NCBI GenBank assembly: GCA_965230615.1
Contig: OZ246012.1
Coordinates: 3,968,001-4,032,000 of the forward strand
DNA: 64,000 bases
Direction of reading: 5' to 3'
Source of the DNA: G965230615 sp965230615
GTDB taxonomy: Bacteria > Pseudomonadota > Gammaproteobacteria > HTCC5015
The notes under the pieces were generated by a model, which ran no database searches, was not told where the DNA came from, and saw only the letters and a list, made by a program, of their open reading frames with translations. Both the position numbers and the translations under genes were made by a program. Below, in pieces: positions 39,213-47,656 of this stretch; the first letter of the stretch is position 1, and the number at the start of each line of letters is the position of its first letter.

Positions 39213-41273
39213 ATGATTGAAAAAAAATCGTCATCCCGCCGCCGATGGTATATCGGCGGCGGGTTTATTTTTATTGTTGTCGCTTTGTTTGCCAGCCTGC
39301 CATGGATAGGCAAGCAATTGATTATTCACCAGCTGCAAGCCATGTCGGCTAAGCAGGCGAGTATTGCTGGCTTATCCGTTAATGTGTTTGCCTCTACCTT
39401 ATCTTTGCAGGATATACAGGTGCAAACCGATGAGCAGCGCAGTATTGCTTTAGAGTCGCTCAGCCTGCATTGGGATTTTCGCTGGCAGGAAAAGCAACTG
39501 CATATATACGATGTGCAACTCAGTGGTTTGCAGGTCAATGCTGTTTATTATAAAGATGGTTCTCTCAGTGTTGGTCTTGATAATGACCAGCATCAGTCGC
39601 AAGCTGGCAATGCAGCCATAGCCAGCGAATCGGAGTTAAGTGGGTCAAGCGAACCTGAAAAGCAGACACCTGCCATTGATAAAGCATCGGCAAATGATAT
39701 TTGGCGAGTCTCATTAGATCAATTACGCTTGGATGATATTCAGCTAAATCTTTACATAGAATCACTCGCTTATGCACTAGCATTAAAAACAGCATTGGCG
39801 GCCAATGACGTACAAACCAGCACTGTGGGTGAGCTAAGCCTGGCCAGTTTGGCTGTGCAGAGTTTTTCATTATCCGCCGCCGAGCAACAGTTATTGGCCT
39901 TTGAGCAGTTTGCTATTGCCGATATAAAGCTAAAGCTGTTGCCGTCTATGCAAGAGGCCAATCAGGAAGCTGGTCAGGAGACTGGTCAGAAGGCTGGTGC
40001 TGAATCGGGTCAGCCTCCAGCACAACAGCCCACAATACAACTCGGTGCGGTGCAGCTCAATACACTGACCGTCGATGTTTTACGTAACAAGCAAGGCGCA
40101 ATTGAATATGTTGCCGCTATCGCAGAGGCTTTTGCTAGCACAGCTGCTAAGACTAATGCAGCGCCAGCACCACCCGTAGCAGAGAGTAGTGAAGCTGGCA
40201 GTGAATCTGAAGCAGCCATGCCTGCCGTACCCGCAGAACAGGCCGCGGCTGTAGCATGGTCTGTCGCCAGTTTTGCCATGAGTGGCGAGAATCAAATTCG
40301 CTTGCGTGATGCCAGTGTCGAGCCGCCAGCCGATATTACATTGGCCATACAAAATATCGCCTTATCAGCATTAAATAGTGATAAGCCAGCAATGCCAACT
40401 GATCTCAATATTGCTGCAAGTTTGGATGAGTTCAGCCAAATTAGTCTTGTGGGTGACATCAAGCCTTTATTGTCTGCGCCAGAGTTGAATATAACTACCG
40501 ATATCAAACAGCTGGATATCTCACCTTTTGCTGCCTACATGGCCGATATCACCGGTTATCAAATAGCCAGTGGTCAGTTAAACTTGCAGAGTGAGCTAGC
40601 TTTGCAAGGCAATATATTAGATGTGCAAAACAAGCTGAATATTCAAAAGTTCACCGTGGCCATGATTGATAAAGAAAAGGCCAAAGCGTTTGAGGGTGAT
40701 ATTGTAATGCCTTTAGATAAGGCCTTGGATTTACTGCGGGATAAAAAAGACAATGTCGCTTTATCGATCCCCATTAGTGGTTCGATAGATAGCCCAGACT
40801 TTGCCATTGCTAGCGTGATAAGCAAAGCCACCCGCAAGGCACTCAGTGCCGCCACCATGACCTATTTAAAATTCGCCTTACAGCCCTGGGGTGCCTTGAT
40901 TACCATTGCACAGAAAGTTGGGGAAAAAGCGAGGCGCATTAAATTTCAACCCATTGCCTTTGAACCTGGTAAAGATATTATCCAAGCAGCTGATCAGCCT
41001 TATGTCAAAAAACTGGCCAAGCTATTAGATAAAAAGAAAAAACTCAGAATCAGCCTCTGTGGTTTGAGCGCGCCAGCCGATAATCAGGCGCTACTCGCTG
41101 CGCAACAGGCAGCCACAGCAGAGCGTCTGGAAGCACTTAGTCGACAACGCTCCACTTTATTAAAAGAGCACTTAATCAATGAATACGACATCGATGCCGA
41201 GCGCTTGTTTATTTGTGCGCCACGACATGAAACCGATGCACAAGCCATGCCTAGAGTCGATATTACACTATAA
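39213..41273 (+). CDS. DUF748 (AsmA-like) membrane-anchored protein
   Basis: A 686-residue envelope protein. After a short basic N-terminus there is one transmembrane anchor (YIGGGFIFIVVALFASLPWIGKQLII, about residues 13-38). The long periplasmic part follows the DUF748/AsmA pattern of beta strands (ASIAGLSVNVFASTLSLQDIQVQ, SLHWDFRWQEKQLHIYDVQL, repeated further on). An acidic Gln/Ala-rich insert spans about 125-160 and 245-350. The C-terminal 80 residues are helical (NQALLAAQQAATAERLEAL). AsmA-like proteins may carry lipids between membranes. It starts 6 bases after the SRPBCC-DLH gene, probably in one operon. Confidence 0.83.
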   Translation: MIEKKSSSRRRWYIGGGFIFIVVALFASLPWIGKQLIIHQLQAMSAKQASIAGLSVNVFASTLSLQDIQVQTDEQRSIALESLSLHWDFRWQEKQLHIYDVQLSGLQVNAVYYKDGSLSVGLDNDQHQSQAGNAAIASESELSGSSEPEKQTPAIDKASANDIWRVSLDQLRLDDIQLNLYIESLAYALALKTALAANDVQTSTVGELSLASLAVQSFSLSAAEQQLLAFEQFAIADIKLKLLPSMQEANQEAGQETGQKAGAESGQPPAQQPTIQLGAVQLNTLTVDVLRNKQGAIEYVAAIAEAFASTAAKTNAAPAPPVAESSEAGSESEAAMPAVPAEQAAAVAWSVASFAMSGENQIRLRDASVEPPADITLAIQNIALSALNSDKPAMPTDLNIAASLDEFSQISLVGDIKPLLSAPELNITTDIKQLDISPFAAYMADITGYQIASGQLNLQSELALQGNILDVQNKLNIQKFTVAMIDKEKAKAFEGDIVMPLDKALDLLRDKKDNVALSIPISGSIDSPDFAIASVISKATRKALSAATMTYLKFALQPWGALITIAQKVGEKARRIKFQPIAFEPGKDIIQAADQPYVKKLAKLLDKKKKLRISLCGLSAPADNQALLAAQQAATAERLEALSRQRSTLLKEHLINEYDIDAERLFICAPRHETDAQAMPRVDITL

Positions 41274-41310
41274 CTCACAACGACCATGCATCAATATGTT
41301 GCATGATTGT

Positions 41311-41571
41311 TTACGGTGTTTCATCTAAAATCGTAAATGATAAAAAAGTCGTAAAAAGTAATAAGGCAATCAGTAGTTGCAAGGGTAATGCAAGCATCAC
41401 TAAACCACTTGCAAGCCAAATGTTTTTCACAAGTGACTTTTTCTTTTTATATTTGCGGGTATGGCGGCGCCAACTTACGTGCTTTTCCATATCCGCTTCA
41501 CTCATACCAGCAGGTGGTTTGGATAGGTAGTCTATTGTGACTGGCTCTTGCCGAGCATGGCTGCTCTTCAT
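41311..41571 (-). CDS. small single-span membrane protein
   Basis: An 86-residue hypothetical protein. The first half is charged (EADMEKHVSWRRHTRKYKKKKS) and the second is one long hydrophobic stretch (IWLASGLVMLALPLQLLIALLLFTTFLSFTIL) that could cross the membrane once or twice. The basic patch before it favours a cytoplasmic N-terminus. Not recognised as a known family. It is divergent from lexA. Confidence 0.6.
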   Translation of the reverse strand: MKSSHARQEPVTIDYLSKPPAGMSEADMEKHVSWRRHTRKYKKKKSLVKNIWLASGLVMLALPLQLLIALLLFTTFLSFTILDETP

Positions 41572-41773
41572 AATGCGTGCCTCTATCAGTTGCTGAGTAA
41601 TGGAGTTAGCGGTTGATTAACAAAATAATTTAATCAATGTGCTTTTTAAATGGACAGATTGTTTCTGGTAAAAGTTCACCTCGTATCAGGTTTCCTTTAT
41701 TAAAGCTTAGCAAAGACTAGGGAAACTGCTTGCTTATTTCTGATAATTGAAAAAACACTTGCAATTTCTTCGA

Positions 41774-41807
41774 TACTGTATAAATATACATGTATGTTTA
41801 TACAGTA
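41774..41807 (+). promoter_or_regulatory. two overlapping LexA (SOS) boxes upstream of lexA
   Basis: A nearly perfect 34-bp palindrome (two mismatched pairs) made of two overlapping CTGT-N8-ACAG-type boxes: CTGT at 41776-41779 with ACAT at 41788-41791, and ATGT at 41790-41793 with ACAG at 41802-41805. They lie 38 to 69 bases before lexA, as expected for autoregulation. Confidence 0.88.
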
Positions 41808-41844
41808 TCACAACGCAATCACCACACAGAGATAATAACGAGAG

Positions 41845-42444
41845 ATGGCGGAATTAACAGCAATACAACAGCAAATTTATGAATTTATTCAGCAGTTTAC
41901 CGAACAGTGGCAAAAGCCCCCCACGGTGCACGAAATTGCCGAATATATGGGGTATCGCTCAGATAATGCCGCCTATCAACATTTGCAGGCTTTACGTCGA
42001 AAGGGTGTACTAAGCCTGGAGGGTAACTCACGAGGCATTCGTTTGTTAACGCCTCAAGGCTTGCCAGTTATAGGACAAGTCTCGGCAGGGACGCCGATCT
42101 TAGCTGAAGAAAATATCAGCAATTATATTGATGTCACCCCTGGTCTCTTTCGGCCTAAAGCCGACTTTTTATTATCAGTGCGTGGTCTGAGTATGCGGGA
42201 TGCCGGAATTTTAGATGGCGATTTGCTGGCGGTGCACAAAACAGCAACCGCACAACAAAAACAAATTGTTGTGGCGCGTTTGGAAAACGAAGTGACCGTA
42301 AAGCGTTTTAAGCAACGGCAAAATATTGTCACGCTATTACCGGAAAACCCTGATTTCGAGCCAATCAGGGTAGATTTACGTAAGCAGGAATTTGCAATTG
42401 AAGGACTGGTAACAGGACTGATACGTGATGGCATCAATCATTAA
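41845..42444 (+). CDS. lexA: LexA repressor
   Basis: A 199-residue SOS repressor. The winged helix-turn-helix is at residues 1-65 (IYEFIQQFTEQWQKPPTVHEIAEYMGYRSDNAAYQHLQAL). The self-cleavage site is Ala81-Gly82 in IGQVSAGTPIL. The catalytic Ser is in VRGLSMRDAGILDGDLLAVH and the Lys in ENEVTVKRF. On DNA damage, RecA-ssDNA triggers cleavage and derepression. The PA0069-type radical SAM gene overlaps the 3' end by about 20 bases, so it should be SOS-induced with lexA. ATG after GAGAG. Confidence 0.97.
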   Translation: MAELTAIQQQIYEFIQQFTEQWQKPPTVHEIAEYMGYRSDNAAYQHLQALRRKGVLSLEGNSRGIRLLTPQGLPVIGQVSAGTPILAEENISNYIDVTPGLFRPKADFLLSVRGLSMRDAGILDGDLLAVHKTATAQQKQIVVARLENEVTVKRFKQRQNIVTLLPENPDFEPIRVDLRKQEFAIEGLVTGLIRDGINH

Positions 42445-43531
42445 TCTGGTTTATAAGCGCCATAAAACACGCGGCGCGGTGAGTAACCCGGATGGGCGCT
42501 TCGAACAATATACGCATCATGCGGAGGACGATGGTTGGGAGCGACCTGCAGAAGATTTGCCTTTGCTATCGACCACGATCTTACCGGATAAGGCGAAAAC
42601 CTTAATCAATTATAATCAATCGCCGGACTTACCGTTTGATCGGTCGATTAATCCTTATCGGGGTTGTGAGCATGGCTGCATTTATTGTTTTGCCAGGCCA
42701 ACACATAGTTACCTGGGCTTATCGGCGGGTTTAGATTTTGAAACACAGCTTTTTTATAAAGAAGATGCGGTTAATAAATTAGAACAAGAGCTGAATAAAC
42801 CCGCCTATAGCTGCCGACCCGTGACACTGGGCATCAATACCGATGCGTATCAGCCACTGGAGCGACGCTTAAAAGTGACCCGACATTTATTAGAGGTCCT
42901 ACTGCGTTATCGGCACCCGGTGACCTTGATTACCAAGAGTCATTTGATATTGCGTGATATTGATATTTTGCAGGAGCTGGCGGCACATAATCTGGTATCG
43001 GTTGCCGTCAGTATCACGAGCATGAGTACAAAAATAAAAACAACATTGGAACCACGTACGGCCAGTCCGGCCAAGCGTTTGGAGGTGATCGAATCACTGG
43101 CGAGAGCCGAAATACCGGTGGGGGTAATGGTTGCGCCAGTGATTCCGTTTATTACCGATAATGAGTTAGAGAAAATTTTACTGGCGGCTTACCTTGCCGG
43201 TGCACGCAGTGCAGGCTATGTCTTACTGCGCCTGCCCTATGAGGTGAAAGGTTTGTTTAAAGACTGGTTAGCCGCACATTACCCTGATAAAGCGGAGCAT
43301 GTTATGAGTTTAATAAAACAAAGTCGTGGTGGTAAAGAATATGATGCCAAGTGGGGCGAGCGTATGCGTGGCACGGGTGAGTATGCCGATATGTTGGCAC
43401 AGCGTTTTAAAAATGCCTCGCGTCGTATTGGCTATCAAGATCAATCTGCGCATTTGTTGGATACCAGCCAGTTTCGTAAACCGGCAGATGCGGCCGATAA
43501 CCGAGGGCAGTTAAGTTTAGATTTTGAGTGA
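42425..43531 (+). CDS. PA0069-family radical SAM protein
   Basis: A 368-residue radical SAM protein related to SPL/Rv2578c. GCEHGCIYCFARPTHSYLGL gives the CxxxCxxC iron-sulfur motif. ITLITKS-like (VTLITKSHLILRDIDIL), SITSMSTKIKTTLEPRTASPAKRLEVIESLARAEIPVGVMVAPVIPFIT and LRLPYEVKGLFKDWL are family hallmarks. Function is unproven; SPL-like relatives suggest DNA lesion work. Its reading frame overlaps lexA (GTG 42425 or ATG 42428), so translation is coupled and it belongs to the SOS operon here. Confidence 0.92.
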   Translation: MMASIINLVYKRHKTRGAVSNPDGRFEQYTHHAEDDGWERPAEDLPLLSTTILPDKAKTLINYNQSPDLPFDRSINPYRGCEHGCIYCFARPTHSYLGLSAGLDFETQLFYKEDAVNKLEQELNKPAYSCRPVTLGINTDAYQPLERRLKVTRHLLEVLLRYRHPVTLITKSHLILRDIDILQELAAHNLVSVAVSITSMSTKIKTTLEPRTASPAKRLEVIESLARAEIPVGVMVAPVIPFITDNELEKILLAAYLAGARSAGYVLLRLPYEVKGLFKDWLAAHYPDKAEHVMSLIKQSRGGKEYDAKWGERMRGTGEYADMLAQRFKNASRRIGYQDQSAHLLDTSQFRKPADAADNRGQLSLDFE

Positions 43532-43610
43532 GTATGAATCCGGGCATATTTTTATAAGTTGTTTTAGGGGAGTCGGCAAAAAATATCTGCAAAGCAGATA
43601 GGTAGCGGCG

Positions 43611-43643
43611 GCAAAAGCCCTTCCATAGAGAGGGGCTTTTTGC
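43611..43643 (+). terminator. Rho-independent terminator of the lexA operon
   Basis: GCAAAAGCCC (43611-43620) pairs with GGGCTTTTTGC (43633-43643) with one bulged T. It lies 80 bases after the radical SAM gene. Confidence 0.7.
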
Positions 43644-43725
43644 TTTGTTTGCATTATTAATGAAGGCAGCTATGCTTTTACTAGCACAGCCCATTAAACC
43701 CAAGCACACAGTACCGAGAAAGCAC

Positions 43726-44088
43726 ATGACACAAAGTGATGCATTAGATTTGGCCTATTTTCGTCAGCTATTACTGGCAAAGCGAGCCGCCTTATTAGAG
43801 CTGGCAGACACCGGTGCTGATGCGGCTGATACTGTCACTCTCGATCAAAGCCGGGTTGGTCGCCTATCTCGTATGGATGCCATGCAGGCCCAAGCGATGT
43901 CACAAGCAACAAACCGTCGTCGAGCGCTGGCTTTACAGCAAATAAGTGCCGCTTTAACGCGGATTGATAACGGAGAGTATGGTGAATGTCTGCAATGTGG
44001 CGAGATGATCCCTGTGCAACGTTTGGAGTTCGACCCTGCAGCGGTCTACTGTGTACCCTGTGCTGAAAAGCTGGCGCAGCAAGATTAG
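43726..44088 (+). CDS. DksA/TraR-type zinc-finger protein
   Basis: A 120-residue protein. An N-terminal coiled coil (LDLAYFRQLLLAKRAALLELAD, then ATNRRRALALQQISAALTRIDNGEYGEC) leads to a C4 zinc finger: CLQCGEMIPVQRLEFDPAAVYCVPC. DksA-like proteins enter the RNA polymerase secondary channel. This short form lacks the long N-terminal extension of DksA, and such relatives often have no proven polymerase effect. The frame extends upstream to 43645, but that lies in and just past a terminator, so ATG 43726 is preferred. No strong ribosome site. Confidence 0.85.
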   Translation: MTQSDALDLAYFRQLLLAKRAALLELADTGADAADTVTLDQSRVGRLSRMDAMQAQAMSQATNRRRALALQQISAALTRIDNGEYGECLQCGEMIPVQRLEFDPAAVYCVPCAEKLAQQD

Positions 44089-44427
44089 TGGCTGGCAATA
44101 AGACCCTTTATTAGACCCATTTAATGATAGAAAGTATTGATATTCATTAAGCCCTGGGTCGCCATTTTGCCAGCAAGCACCCTGTTTTTTCGAACCGTTT
44201 TTCGAATAACTGTTTAAATTTCAACACTGTTGACGAAAGTCTTATTGTAAATCACACATTTCACGCCTTTCTCAAAAAAAACTGTAAGCCTCACTATACA
44301 ACTCGATACAAAACTGTCGGCGTGCTTGTCAGCTTTTGGCCTTTAAATGTTGGCACGGTGATTGCTCTAAGAGAGCTAGAAGAAAATATATATTAATTTT
44401 AAGCAATTTATTTAGAGGCAAACAAAA
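44089..44427. other. 339-bp spacer containing a sigma-54 promoter
   Basis: No gene seen. Apart from the sigma-54 promoter at 44351-44366, the region around 44300-44340 contains two TGTC half-sites (in CTGTCGG and CTTGTCAG), which could bind an activator of the PrsR kind. That is a guess from position. Confidence 0.5.
44351..44366 (+). promoter_or_regulatory. sigma-54 (RpoN) promoter of the PEP-CTERM gene
   Basis: TGGCACG-GTGA-TTGCT matches the -24/-12 consensus (TGGCACG-N4-TTGCW) at every fixed position with exact spacing. It lies about 60 bases before the start codon of the PEP-CTERM protein. PEP-CTERM genes in other bacteria are often RpoN-dependent with the PrsK/PrsR pair. Confidence 0.9.
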
Positions 44428-45057
44428 ATGAATCGTATCGTAAGGGCAGTAGTTGGTTTAGTCGCATTAGTCTGTGCAGCACAAACAATGGCTTCACCAA
44501 TTAAGTCAACATTAGTTGTGCAAAGTACATCTTATGTTAACTGCAACAGCGCGCCGCATGGCTTGTGGACCGGCTTTATGTTAACTGGCGAATGCGCTAA
44601 CTATTTTGATATTGATGCAGGGACTTTATTTACTGAGTTCTATGATGGTACAGCCACATTAACCGGTTCTGCGACAAATCAGTTTGGTGTAACGGCTACA
44701 ATCGATTTATTCTTGAGTGATTTTGCTGAAGTCGGTAACTACAAGCAAGGCGGTGGTGTTGCTTATGACCCATTGACTGACACACCAGATATCGATTTTT
44801 ATCAATCAGTTTCTGGCACGATCACTTTATTAGGTGTTGTGCATGAAATCTCACTGCATGCCTTTGATTTCCAATATGGCATCGGCGCTAATGCCAAAAC
44901 GAATGAATACGGTGCTGCTGCTTGGGTTAATGCCTCAGGCTATGCTGACTACCACTGGGATCTGAACTTGGCTTTCGTGCCAGAGCCAACAACGATTGCT
45001 TTATTGGGCTTAAGTTTAGCTGGTTTGGGCTTTACACGACGCAAGTATAAGCGCTAA
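44428..45057 (+). CDS. PEP-CTERM sorting-domain protein
   Basis: A 209-residue exported protein. Signal peptide MNRIVRAVVGLVALVCAAQTMAS. The C-terminus is VPEPTTIALLGLSLAGLGFTRRK (from about residue 183): the PEP motif, a hydrophobic span and a basic end, recognised by exosortase and associated with exopolysaccharide or biofilm release. The middle is a beta-rich domain (TLVVQSTSYVNC, GTATLTGSATNQFGVTATIDLFLSDFAEVGNY, AAWVNASGYADYHWDLNLAF) with two Cys that may bond. No exosortase is in the window. Expression should be RpoN-dependent. Confidence 0.95.
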   Translation: MNRIVRAVVGLVALVCAAQTMASPIKSTLVVQSTSYVNCNSAPHGLWTGFMLTGECANYFDIDAGTLFTEFYDGTATLTGSATNQFGVTATIDLFLSDFAEVGNYKQGGGVAYDPLTDTPDIDFYQSVSGTITLLGVVHEISLHAFDFQYGIGANAKTNEYGAAAWVNASGYADYHWDLNLAFVPEPTTIALLGLSLAGLGFTRRKYKR

Positions 45058-45092
45058 GATAATCAACACAGAATTTTGAGTGGGTGGCCGTC

Positions 45093-45126
45093 AAAAAGAG
45101 TGGAGTTTTATCTCCACTCTTTTTTT
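45093..45126 (+). terminator. bidirectional terminator
   Basis: AAAAAGAGTGGAG pairs with CTCCACTCTTTTT around TTTTAT. It sits between the convergent PEP-CTERM and uup genes, with T-runs on both strands, and can serve both. Confidence 0.88.
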
Positions 45127-47071
45127 ATGCCTGTAAGCTTTCCAGCTCAGCCCAGCGCTCCATCGCCGCTTCCAACTCAGCCTGCTTATCGCTTAGTGCT
45201 TGCAAAGTGCCTTCGGTTTGTTTGTGGTCTTGCTCATAGAAGGCAGGGTCGGCAATCGTCGTTTCCAGCGTGGTAATTTCAGTTTCTAGCGCCTCAATGG
45301 TATTAGGCAGTTGATCCAGCTCACGTTGTAATTTATAGCTAAGCTTTTTAGGCTTATTACTTTCTGTTTTGTTATTATTACTTTTGTTGTTCTGAGCTTC
45401 TTTGGGTGGCACCTTGTCAGCATGTTGTGTGCTGCTATTTTGCGGTTTGCTGGTGCTGGCGGCCAGTGCAGCAAAGCCACCACCTTGGCGTATCCAGTCT
45501 TGGTAGCCACCAACATACTCTTCAATGCTGCCTTGGCCATTAAACACAATGGTGCTGCTCACCACATTGTCCATAAAGCGTCGATCATGGCTAATCAGAA
45601 TAACTGTGCCTGCAAAGTTAACAATCAGGTTTTCCAGCAGCTCTAGCGTTTCAATATCGAGATCATTGGTGGGCTCATCGAGCACCAATAAATTAGCGGG
45701 TTTGGAAAACAGTTTAGCAAGCAATAAACGATTACATTCACCACCTGATAAAGCTGTGATTGGGCTGCGTGAACGCTGAGGTGGAAACAAAAAATCACTT
45801 AAGTAACTAATAATATGCCGATCTTTACCATTGATGCTGATGGTCTCACGGCCTTCGGCCACATTATCGATGACCGTTTTACTCATATCCAACTGGCCGC
45901 GCAACTGATCAAAATAGGCGATTTCCAGATTAGTACCGAGTTTGACATTGCCTTGTTGGGCAGGCAGCTCACCTAATAAAATTTTCAGCAGCGTGGTTTT
46001 GCCAACACCATTGCCACCAATTAAACCCACCCGATCACCGCGTAAGATCTTAGTTGAAAAGCCTTCGATTAAAGGGCTGTTCTTAGTAAAGCGGTGGTGA
46101 ACATTCTTGGCTTCAATCACACGCTTGCCTGAGCTGTTGGCATCCTCGATGCTAAAGTCAGCTTTGGCCATCACTTCACGGCGCTCACTGCGCTCACGGC
46201 GCAGCTGTTGCAGGGCGCGTACCCGGCCTTCATTACGGGTGCGACGGGCTTTGATACCCTGGCGGATCCAGCGTTCTTCATCGGCGAGTTTTTTATCAAA
46301 CAGGGCATTGTGTTGCTCTTGTTCTTGCAGAAACTTATCTTTCTTTTCCAGGTACTCGTCATAGCTGCTGCCCCAGCTGGTCAAGACACCGCGATCCAGC
46401 TCAACCACCCGGCTAGCAACTTTATCCAAAAAGGCCCGGTCATGCGTAATCAGCATAATGCTGCCTTTAAAACCCAGTAGCTGGTTTTCCAGCCACTCAA
46501 TTGCCGGTATATCCAGATGGTTGGTTGGCTCATCGAGCAATAATAATTCAGGGTCGGATACCAAGGCCTGGGCCAAAATCGCACGCCGTCGCCAGCCACC
46601 GGAGAGCTGTGCCATGGGCGTATCACCGGGCAGTTCCAGCCGGTCGATAATGGCTTCCACCCGCTGGGATAAATGCCAGCCATCCCGTACTTCGAGCTCA
46701 TGTTGCAGGGCTTCGAGCTGTTGTAGCCCCTGGGCATCGAGTTCGGTGCTGGCGAGCTGCTCATATTGCTGCAGCAGGGATTGTTCCTGGGCTAAACCGG
46801 CGCTGACCACCTCACGGACTGAACGTTTATCCTTATCGGGCAGCTCCTGGGCCAGGGTTGCCAGGCGCAGCTGGGGTTTGAGCCAGACTGAGCCAGCATC
46901 GACCGATTGTCGGCCATCGACCACTTTCAGCAAGGTAGACTTGCCTGCGCCATTGCGACCCACCAAACAAACCCTTTCGCCTGGATTCAGTGTAAAATTT
47001 GCATTATGCAATAATGGCCAGTCGCCATAGGCCAGTGAAGCATTGTCAAAAATCAATAAGGGCGATGACAT
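45125..47071 (-). CDS. uup: ABC-F ATPase Uup
   Basis: A 648-residue ABC-F protein with two ATPase domains: Walker A GRNGAGKSTLL (about residues 39-48) and GGNGVGKTTLL (about 353-363), signatures SGGWRRR and SGGECNR, Walker B LLLDEPTNHLD and LVLDEPTNDLD. The linker between them is the ribosome or DNA-structure arm. The C-terminus after a Ser/Asn/Lys-rich hinge (SSTQHADKVPPKEAQNNKSNNN) is a DNA-binding-type coiled coil (LQRELDQLPNTIEALETEITTLETTI). Uup limits tandem-repeat deletion. No membrane part. Monocistronic. Confidence 0.96.
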   Translation of the reverse strand: MSSPLLIFDNASLAYGDWPLLHNANFTLNPGERVCLVGRNGAGKSTLLKVVDGRQSVDAGSVWLKPQLRLATLAQELPDKDKRSVREVVSAGLAQEQSLLQQYEQLASTELDAQGLQQLEALQHELEVRDGWHLSQRVEAIIDRLELPGDTPMAQLSGGWRRRAILAQALVSDPELLLLDEPTNHLDIPAIEWLENQLLGFKGSIMLITHDRAFLDKVASRVVELDRGVLTSWGSSYDEYLEKKDKFLQEQEQHNALFDKKLADEERWIRQGIKARRTRNEGRVRALQQLRRERSERREVMAKADFSIEDANSSGKRVIEAKNVHHRFTKNSPLIEGFSTKILRGDRVGLIGGNGVGKTTLLKILLGELPAQQGNVKLGTNLEIAYFDQLRGQLDMSKTVIDNVAEGRETISINGKDRHIISYLSDFLFPPQRSRSPITALSGGECNRLLLAKLFSKPANLLVLDEPTNDLDIETLELLENLIVNFAGTVILISHDRRFMDNVVSSTIVFNGQGSIEEYVGGYQDWIRQGGGFAALAASTSKPQNSSTQHADKVPPKEAQNNKSNNNKTESNKPKKLSYKLQRELDQLPNTIEALETEITTLETTIADPAFYEQDHKQTEGTLQALSDKQAELEAAMERWAELESLQA

Positions 47072-47223
47072 AGGGCTGTATTTCTTGGTAGTCAGGGCCG
47101 CAGAGTCTAACCAAGTTGTTACAGGCTTTGAAGTCTCCTTATGAAATAGTTGGCAAATAATGGTAATTTAGCCACTGGAACGCTTTGATTAGGGCGCAAT
47201 TGATAACACGAAGAGGTGAATTC

Positions 47224-47637
47224 ATGCATAGCATGCTTGTGGGGTATATTCTCTGGATATTTGGCTTTATGGGGGCGCACCGTTTTTATTTTGGGCGGCC
47301 GATCAGTGGCACGATCTATTTCTTTACCTTGGGCCTGTTTTTTATTGGCTGGATTGTGGACTTATTTTTAATTCCCGGCATGGATCGCGCGGCGGATAAC
47401 AAATACACCGCAGGCAGAAAAGGCTTTAATATCAGCTGGGGCTTGCTGGTATTCTTAGGGGCGTTTGGTATGCATCATTTTTACTTAGGTCAGCTATTCA
47501 AAGGCTGCCTCTATTTGATTATTACCTTATTAATTGCATTAGGGCAGTTTTATCTGGCACCGCTGATATTGATTGGCATTATCTACGACTACTGGACCCT
47601 GAACGATCAGATCAGCGAAGCTAACCGCGCAGCTTGA
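47224..47637 (+). CDS. TM2-domain membrane protein
   Basis: A 137-residue inner-membrane protein of the TM2 family, with two hydrophobic hairpins: MLVGYILWIFGFMGAHRFYFGRPISGTIYFFTLGLFFIGWIVDLFLIPGM and WGLLVFLGAFGMHHFYLGQLFKGCLYLIITLLIALGQFYLAPLILIGIIYDYWTL. The repeated GxHxFYxG motif is the family signature. Function is uncharacterised. AGAGG at 47212-47216 fixes the ATG at 47224; the frame extends further up without support. The next gene starts 19 bases downstream. Confidence 0.87.
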   Translation: MHSMLVGYILWIFGFMGAHRFYFGRPISGTIYFFTLGLFFIGWIVDLFLIPGMDRAADNKYTAGRKGFNISWGLLVFLGAFGMHHFYLGQLFKGCLYLIITLLIALGQFYLAPLILIGIIYDYWTLNDQISEANRAA

Positions 47638-47656
47638 TGCAGCAAAGGTTTGAGCG

